Assembly: GCF_024793945.1 (NCBI RefSeq)
Contig: NZ_JANUSD010000013.1
Span: 62,001-126,000, forward strand
Reading direction: 5' to 3'
DNA from: Emticicia fluvialis
Lineage (GTDB): Bacteria; Bacteroidota; Bacteroidia; Cytophagales; Spirosomataceae
DNA: 64,000 nucleotides
Below the pieces are notes generated by a model. That model was not told the DNA's origin. It searched no databases and was given only the letters and a program-made list of their open reading frames with translations. Below, one piece after another: positions 59,172-64,000 of this stretch. The stretch's first letter is position 1; each line of letters starts with the position of its first letter. A program made the position numbers and the translations under genes.

Positions 59172-59210
59172 TGCCGATATTTTCGGATTATTGTGCCGAA
59201 ATCTTCGGCA
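59172..59210. promoter_or_regulatory. Twin operators upstream of the second S24 repressor
   Basis: Two 17-bp sites, TGCCGATATTTTCGGAT (59172-59188) and TGCCGAAATCTTCGGCA (59194-59210), agree at 12 of 17 positions, separated by five bases, so their centres are 22 bp apart, two helical turns. The distal one is a perfect palindrome. They lie just before the ATG at 59167 and are presumably autoregulatory. Confidence 0.7.
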
Positions 59211-59300
59211 ATAATAAATACTATTTTTTTATCTTCCAAATAGTATTGGAAAAAATTTTATTTTTATTGGAAATTTTTCTGATAATGTCCTTAGATGATT

Positions 59301-60197
59301 CTATGGCTTTAAAATAGCATCGTATATATATAGCGTTGCGGCTTTATAGTCGTCAGGGCAGAAGTAGGCTCTGATGCCTTTAGATGTTGATTCAACCCAG
59401 AAGGGGTTTTGGGTCATGGGGGCGCCTGTGGGCGACCATAATCTGACTGGTACCTGATGCACCGGGCGATGGTCTTTCAGGCTAATAAGGTCAAAACCGC
59501 CTAAACGGATTGTGTGCCCATTATGGCTGTAACGCTGCAAGCCTGAGCAAATAGTCAGGTTCTGGCCCACATAGTGGCAGTCCTGGTAGTCGATATAAAA
59601 TGACGGGTTAGCTATGCGTAGTTTTTCCGGCGATTCGCCTGTGTTTTTTACTTTGCCTCTACGTGTGAGTTTCCATTCATAGAAATTTCTTGAGCCCCAG
59701 CTAATGCCAGACAGCGTGTGGCTGCCGGTGTTATGCACAATGCCCCCGATATGGTCTTTAAAGCGCATTACTTCGGTTGCCTTCAGGGTAGCCGGGTTAA
59801 CCTTATAGATGATAGACTGGCTGTTCGGGCGGTATTCGGCCACGGGTACCCAGATATACTCGCCGTCATAATCGATACCACCGGGATGATACATGGTGCC
59901 TTCGCCCAAAGTGATGCCGTCAATTAATTTACCGGTGGAGTCTATCTTGAACAAGTGGCCTGTTACATTGCCAGTACTTCCGTTTACAGGTGATGCTTTT
60001 ACTTCAACTGAACTCAGATAAAAGAACTCGCCGACTTTGACCATCCCCTGTGGGTGATAGGCAGAAAACTGCAAAGGTATAGCCACCACCTGTTGCCATT
60101 GGGTGTCGTTTTTTAATTTTTTTATATCGGTAATGAGGTTTTGCGCCAGCGAGCAAGCAGGGCATAACAGCGCAATGGCAATCAGTATGTAACGCAT
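59301..60197 (-). CDS. Secreted beta-propeller-like protein of unknown function
   Basis: A 298-residue protein with a signal peptide (1-18, PACSLAQN). Repeated segments such as GMVKVGEFFYLSSVEV, YHPGGIDYDGEYIWVPVAEYR, IGGIVHNTGSHTLSGISWGSRNFYEW and GLQRYSHNGHTIRLGGFDL suggest a beta-propeller. It resembles proteins I recall under the DUF6454 label, but I hold this loosely. No catalytic motif is evident. It is in the same direction as the upstream topoisomerase gene, with a terminator between. Confidence 0.6.
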   Translation of the reverse strand: MRYILIAIALLCPACSLAQNLITDIKKLKNDTQWQQVVAIPLQFSAYHPQGMVKVGEFFYLSSVEVKASPVNGSTGNVTGHLFKIDSTGKLIDGITLGEGTMYHPGGIDYDGEYIWVPVAEYRPNSQSIIYKVNPATLKATEVMRFKDHIGGIVHNTGSHTLSGISWGSRNFYEWKLTRRGKVKNTGESPEKLRIANPSFYIDYQDCHYVGQNLTICSGLQRYSHNGHTIRLGGFDLISLKDHRPVHQVPVRLWSPTGAPMTQNPFWVESTSKGIRAYFCPDDYKAATLYIYDAILKP

Positions 60198-60235
60198 AGC
60201 AATAAATGATAGTTGAATGCTAATTGGGCAGAAAT

Positions 60236-60261
60236 ATAAAAGGGGAAACCGAAATTTCCCC
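60236..60261 (-). terminator. Terminator of the topoisomerase IV subunit A gene
   Basis: GGGGAAA (60242-60248) pairs with TTTCCCC (60255-60261). On the minus strand it is followed by TTTTATATTT. Confidence 0.7.
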
Positions 60262-60293
60262 CAATTGTATCATTAAATTATAGTTACCTGTGG

Positions 60294-62888
60294 TTAAAAT
60301 AATGCCAGTTGCCCGTCACTATCATCAGTATTTTCAGTGGCGTCGGCCTCTGTTTGTGCATTGGTTTCTTCGGCCACTTCCTGCTTCACTTCCACCTCTT
60401 CTGGTTTTGGCTCAAGCATTTGTACATCCAGTATTTCAAATACGTTCAGTTTCTGACCAATGGCTTTCCAGCCTCTTACTTCAACAAACTCATCTACCAG
60501 AATGGTCTGGCTCTCGGCAGGCGATTTTTTATCTGCCTTGGTTTTAACCTGTATCCTCGGGTGCTTGTCGACACTTACCGCCAGCATACTCGAGTTTTTG
60601 GTGTCTGTAATAAACAAGAATTTCTTATCTATGGTTGTGGTTTCAATCTTGAAGCGCTTAATGTAATAGGTTTTATGCTCGCCATCAAAATACAGACAAG
60701 AGATGATGCGCTCTGGCGAGAATTTTACCACTTCGGCAATTTCTTTTGGTTCGTACCGATTAGTCAATTCAAAGTTGGTCAATTCATACTGTCCGTCTTT
60801 ATAAAGTACAAGTATGCGGTCTTCCGAACCAAAATTGCCCAGATATAATCCGTGCTCGTCGCGATTCAGCTTGCCTATTACGGCATCAAACCAGATGTCT
60901 ACACCACCAAGGGTTGATTTTCCGGCCGATTTCATGATAATTTTTCTGACCGGAAACTTGGTAAGCACATTGCCCATCGAATTCCGGTTCTTGATGGCCA
61001 GAGCCGAGAAATCCCACTCAAATTGTTTCTTTTTAGCAGTTGAGTTGGCCGTCAGGTTTACGGTTACAATTTCTGCTTCGCCGTTGTCATTGGCTGTAAA
61101 GTATAGAATTTTCGATTTCGGATTCCCCATCGTCAGGTCATATTCCTTGTCGCGCGTAATGCCCGACACAAAGAAACGCTTGGCATAAGAGGTGCCCGAC
61201 TTGGCATCTACATAAACTACATTGTAGATTTTTCGTTCATCATTTTTGCGGAACACCGAGCAATAGATGATGTCTTTACCTACAAAGACTTTATCCTGAA
61301 TTTTGGTGATAATATACTTGCCGTCTCGTTTGAAAGCAATGATGTCGTCAATATCTGAGCAGTCCATTACATACTCATCTTTTTTGAGTCCATAACCTAT
61401 AAAGCCGCCTTCGCGGTCTATATATAGTTTCTGATTATTGGCGGCTACTACTGTGGCCTGTACGGCATCAAATTGTCTGATTTCAGTTTTACGCTCACGA
61501 CCTTTTCCGTATTTACGAAGAATTTCTTTGTAGAAATCAATGGTATAGCGCACCAGATTCTGCAGGTTGTCTTCTACTTCTGCCAATTCCTGCTCCAGGC
61601 GACGCATCAGTTCATCGGCCTTGAATGAGTCATATTTAGAGATACGCTTGATTTTGATTTCACACAAACGCAGGATGTCTTCCTCTACAATTTCGCGATA
61701 AAAATCTTTCTTAAACGGTTCAAGTCCTCTATCAATTGTTTCTATAACGGCTTCAAAGGTTTCGCACTCTTCAATGTCGCGGTATATTCGGTTTTCAATG
61801 AATATTTTCTCTAACGAGCTGTATAATAATTTCTCTTTCAGTTCATGCTTCCTTATTTCTAACTCGCGTTTCAGCAGGTGCATGGTTTGCTGTGTAGCCA
61901 GACGCAGAATCTCACTAACGGTTACAAAATGAGGTTTTTCCTCAATAATAACGCAGGCATTGGGCGAAATGGAAACCTCGCACTCTGTAAAGGCATACAG
62001 GGCGTCAATCGTAATGTCCGGCGATGTATTCGGTGCCAGATGCACAATGATTGATACTTCTTTGGCGGTGTTATCCTCTACCTTCTTTATTTTTATTTTG
62101 CCGGTATCGTTGGCTTTGATGATAGAGTCAATGAGCGACGTAGTAGTTGTACCATAAGGTATTTCATTAATAATTAAGGTCTTTTTATCGGCCTCTGAAA
62201 TCTTGGCTCTTACTTTTACCTTACCACCGCGCAAACCGTCATTGTAGTTGGTTATGTCTATCATACCACCCGTCAGAAAATCAGGGTATATCTGAAACGG
62301 CTCTTTTCTGAGAAACGCCATGGCGGCCTCGCACACTTCTACAAAATTATGTGGCAGTATTTTGGTAGAAAGACCTACCGCAATACCTTCTACGCCCTGC
62401 ACCAGTAGCAAAGGGAATTTAGATGGCAGGTTGATTGGCTCACGTTTCCGGCCGTCATAAGACATCTGCCATTCGGTGGTATCTTCATTGAAGAGTACAT
62501 CGTTGGCAAATTTAGATAGCCTTACCTCAATATAACGCGGAGCAGCAGCGCCGTCGCCGGTGCGGATATCACCCCAGTTACCCTGGGTGTCTAGCAGAAG
62601 GTTTTTTTGGCCTAAAGAAACAATGGCATCACCGATGGAGGCGTCTCCATGAGGGTGAAACTGCATGGTAGAGCCAATTACGTTTGCCACTTTGTTGAAG
62701 CGGCCATCGTCCATTTCTTTCAGGGCGTGCATTACGCGGCGTTGGACGGGCTTAAGCCCGTCTTCAATGGCCGGTACGGCTCGCTCCAGAATTACATAAG
62801 AAGCATAGTCGAGAAACCAGCTCTCGAACATGTCATCGATAACTTCTTTTTGGTGAAGCGGATCATATTCCGGATTTTCGTCATTCAT
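60294..62888 (-). CDS. parC: DNA topoisomerase IV subunit A (ParC-type)
   Basis: An 864-residue type IIA topoisomerase subunit from the ATG at 62888; an in-frame ATG at 62909 is too close to the promoter. The DNA-gate domain has DYASYVILERAVPAIEDGLKPVQRRVMHAL, the quinolone-resistance region HPHGDASIGDAIV and the catalytic tyrosine in APRYIEVRLS (about 119). The tower and coiled-coil follow (LKRELEIRKHELKEKLLYSSLEKIF), then a beta-pinwheel C-terminal domain, without a clear GyrA box, which favours topoisomerase IV over gyrase. The acidic tail ends GQLALF. It decatenates chromosomes after replication. The B subunit is not in the window. Confidence 0.92.
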   Translation of the reverse strand: MNDENPEYDPLHQKEVIDDMFESWFLDYASYVILERAVPAIEDGLKPVQRRVMHALKEMDDGRFNKVANVIGSTMQFHPHGDASIGDAIVSLGQKNLLLDTQGNWGDIRTGDGAAAPRYIEVRLSKFANDVLFNEDTTEWQMSYDGRKREPINLPSKFPLLLVQGVEGIAVGLSTKILPHNFVEVCEAAMAFLRKEPFQIYPDFLTGGMIDITNYNDGLRGGKVKVRAKISEADKKTLIINEIPYGTTTTSLIDSIIKANDTGKIKIKKVEDNTAKEVSIIVHLAPNTSPDITIDALYAFTECEVSISPNACVIIEEKPHFVTVSEILRLATQQTMHLLKRELEIRKHELKEKLLYSSLEKIFIENRIYRDIEECETFEAVIETIDRGLEPFKKDFYREIVEEDILRLCEIKIKRISKYDSFKADELMRRLEQELAEVEDNLQNLVRYTIDFYKEILRKYGKGRERKTEIRQFDAVQATVVAANNQKLYIDREGGFIGYGLKKDEYVMDCSDIDDIIAFKRDGKYIITKIQDKVFVGKDIIYCSVFRKNDERKIYNVVYVDAKSGTSYAKRFFVSGITRDKEYDLTMGNPKSKILYFTANDNGEAEIVTVNLTANSTAKKKQFEWDFSALAIKNRNSMGNVLTKFPVRKIIMKSAGKSTLGGVDIWFDAVIGKLNRDEHGLYLGNFGSEDRILVLYKDGQYELTNFELTNRYEPKEIAEVVKFSPERIISCLYFDGEHKTYYIKRFKIETTTIDKKFLFITDTKNSSMLAVSVDKHPRIQVKTKADKKSPAESQTILVDEFVEVRGWKAIGQKLNVFEILDVQMLEPKPEEVEVKQEVAEETNAQTEADATENTDDSDGQLALF

Positions 62889-62919
62889 GGGAATCAATTC
62901 AGAAAGCATTATTTTAATG

Positions 62920-62927
62920 CAAATATA
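62920..62927 (-). promoter_or_regulatory. -7 promoter box of the topoisomerase IV subunit A gene
   Basis: TATATTTG on the minus strand, exact, 31 bases upstream of the ATG at 62888 and 10 bases upstream of that at 62909. Confidence 0.5.
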
Positions 62928-62951
62928 GCAAAATATTGCCTATCAATAAGC

Positions 62952-62984
62952 AAAAAAGGACTTACGGTGCGTAAATCCTTTTTT
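62952..62984 (-). terminator. Terminator of the superoxide dismutase gene
   Basis: AAAAAAGGACTTACG (62952-62966) pairs with CGTAAATCCTTTTTT (62970-62984) with a three-base loop and one mismatch. The poly-A side gives a T run on the minus strand. Confidence 0.75.
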
Positions 62985-63010
62985 GGGTAATGGTACGAAA
63001 TGTCTTTTTA

Positions 63011-63706
63011 TCAGGCTGCTTCAAAATTTTCGCTTACCTTTTTCCAGTTCACTACATTCCAGAAAGCGTTAATATAATCGGCACGCTTATTCTGGTATTT
63101 AAGATAATAGGCATGCTCCCAAACATCAATGGCCAATACAGGTGTGCCCTTGTCTGGAGCTACGTCCATCAGCGGATTATCCTGATTAGGCGTTGAGGTA
63201 ATCTTTAGTTTTTTATTGGCATCTACAATTAACCAGGCCCAGCCCGAACCAAAACGGGTGGTAGCTGCTTTGGCAAATTCTTCTTTGAATTTGTCGAAAC
63301 TGCCAAAAGAGCTGTTAATAGCAGCCGCTAGTTTACCGGTAGGAGCGCCACCAGCATTCGGGCCGAGAATCTGCCAGAAAAAGGTATGGTTCCAGTGTCC
63401 GCCACCATTGTTTCTTACAGCTACCGGATGCTTGCTTATATCTTTCAATATATCAGTAAGGGCTGTTTTTTCAAGCGGGGTGCCTGCAATAGCCTTATTC
63501 AGGTTGTCTACATAAGCCTTATGGTGGCGGTCATGGTGAATCTCCATGGTTAGCTTATCTATATGGGGTTCAAGCTCATCGTTGGCATAAGGAAGCGGCG
63601 CCAGGGTGTACATGCCTTCAAAGCTGACAGGTTTTGCAAAAACATCACCCATTTTTAATAAAAAGGAGCTTCCGACGATTGCTTTGATGAAATCTTTTCT
63701 GTTCAT
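63011..63706 (-). CDS. Exported iron/manganese superoxide dismutase
   Basis: A 231-residue enzyme with a leader of about 25 residues (MNRKDFIKAIVGSSFLLKMGDVFA) before the domain, which suggests export to the periplasm; it lacks a twin-arginine pair. The domain has metal ligands His in LTMEIHHDRHH, His in GGHWNHTFFW, and Asp and His in DVWEHAYYL, with the Gln/Gly pattern of the family in between. It dismutates superoxide to peroxide and oxygen. The metal, Fe or Mn, cannot be fixed by eye. It is monocistronic with a terminator behind. Confidence 0.93.
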   Translation of the reverse strand: MNRKDFIKAIVGSSFLLKMGDVFAKPVSFEGMYTLAPLPYANDELEPHIDKLTMEIHHDRHHKAYVDNLNKAIAGTPLEKTALTDILKDISKHPVAVRNNGGGHWNHTFFWQILGPNAGGAPTGKLAAAINSSFGSFDKFKEEFAKAATTRFGSGWAWLIVDANKKLKITSTPNQDNPLMDVAPDKGTPVLAIDVWEHAYYLKYQNKRADYINAFWNVVNWKKVSENFEAA

Positions 63707-63769
63707 GGTTTATGCAGGGATTTATGGTAAAAGAATCTTTTTTGAATTTCGGTTCGTAAATATAAAAAC

Positions 63770-64000
63770 TTAAATCTTATTAACTTCATTAAAAAATGTT
63801 TCCAGTTTAAACAAATCTAGACTACCGTTTGTTCTCACGCCACTGCACAAATCTAAACCATAAGGCTGCACACGGTCAATGGCTGCTCTTACGTTGGTGG
63901 CGTTCAGCCCACCTGCCAGAAATACCGGTACCCGCGACTGCTCTACGATTTTCCGGCTCAAATCCCAGTTGTGTACACGGCCGGTGCCACCTAATTCTTT
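63770..64000 (-). CDS. trpF: Phosphoribosylanthranilate isomerase-like protein, C-terminal end (partial)
   Basis: The last 76 codons of a TIM-barrel protein; its 5' part lies beyond the window. Visible motifs are GGTGRVHNWDLSRKIV, PVFLAGGLNATNVRAAI and YGLDLCSGVRTNGSLD, which match the second half of TrpF (phosphate-binding and ligand-binding loops GGTG, AGGL and SSGVE-like). TrpF isomerises N-(5-phosphoribosyl)anthranilate in tryptophan synthesis. The usual glutamate of the last loop is replaced (SGVRTN), so it could be a TrpF-like paralogue. The frame stays open to the window edge. Confidence 0.75.
   Translation of the reverse strand, partial: KELGGTGRVHNWDLSRKIVEQSRVPVFLAGGLNATNVRAAIDRVQPYGLDLCSGVRTNGSLDLFKLETFFNEVNKI

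Noticed and set aside
58382..59239. The S24 regulator as a prophage repressor.
   Set aside because: No phage-like genes lie within several kb; housekeeping genes are on both sides.
60309..60848. A 179-codon open frame on the plus strand opposite the topoisomerase gene.
   Set aside because: It is antisense to a gene with intact catalytic motifs, has unlikely composition and no promoter or family match.
1..64000. CRISPR arrays, prophage blocks, complete insertion sequences or integrases.
   Set aside because: No regularly spaced repeats, phage structural genes, transposase or integrase frames were found on either strand.

Overview
The window reads as a contiguous piece of chromosome from a member of the Bacteroidota, most likely a Cytophagales-type environmental bacterium. 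The evidence is exact copies of the phylum's -7 promoter box TAnnTTTG (with TTG about 20 bases upstream at the clearest sites), TonB-dependent receptors with carboxypeptidase-like N-terminal domains, DUF4249 and DUF4382 lipoproteins, a GH95 fucosidase, a ThuA/sorbosone-dehydrogenase/cytochrome fusion, CotH-type lipoproteins and AG-type LexA-like regulators next to dinB-dnaE2. No species is assigned. The sequence is moderately AT-rich; two visibly more AT-rich patches (about 0.8-2.5 kb and 21.3-22.9 kb) look acquired.

Layout. 0-0.6 kb: end of a complex I operon (nuoJ end, nuoK). 0.64 kb: tRNA-Arg(ACG) with promoter and terminator. 0.8-2.5 kb: AT-rich insert with a stand-alone SIR2-like gene and a possible IS-end remnant. 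2.5-19.6 kb: housekeeping and transport genes (EamA exporter, S9 peptidase, GT39-like membrane protein, rpe, 2OG-Fe(II) oxygenase, chrA, lipoproteins, a CHASE3 histidine kinase, an AraC regulator with an SDR, acyl-CoA ligase). 19.8-22.9 kb: glyS, with an AT-rich two-gene cassette (ABC-type ATPase plus a small protein with a nuclease-like D..ExH arrangement) inserted 16 bases upstream of it on the same strand. 23-24.5 kb: ComEA-like protein and a secreted protein. 24.6-34.2 kb: a six-gene minus-strand unit, receptor / four tandem DUF4249 lipoproteins / receptor, ending in a terminator. 34.3-39.3 kb: M24 peptidase, an OmpR-type two-component system, a tiny lysine-rich exported protein with a hairpin leader, MscS. 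39.3-41.2 kb: a molybdenum-linked locus (SUOX-fold protein, short ModE-like regulator, TauE/SafE permease) with a ModE-like palindrome over the promoter. 41.4-49 kb: GH95, ThuA fusion enzyme, CotH lipoprotein. 49-54.2 kb: LexA-like S24 regulator divergent from dinB-dnaE2, an inducible mutagenesis cassette. 54.2-64 kb: membrane protein, PIG-L deacetylase, PBP2, a second LexA-like regulator with twin operators over its own promoter region, a secreted protein, topoisomerase IV subunit A, exported superoxide dismutase and the end of a TrpF-like gene.

The most interesting items are the ATPase/nuclease-like cassette upstream of glyS (candidate defence system), the SIR2-like protein whose usual catalytic His position is Asn, the ModE-like operator over tandem -7 boxes, the twin 17-bp operators spaced exactly 22 bp before the second S24 regulator, the cysteine covariation across the four DUF4249 copies, and the promoter-hairpin-ORF arrangement at 38.1 kb. 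Several apparent TTG-started reading frames begin inside -7 boxes (the TTTG supplies the false TTG); starts were corrected accordingly.
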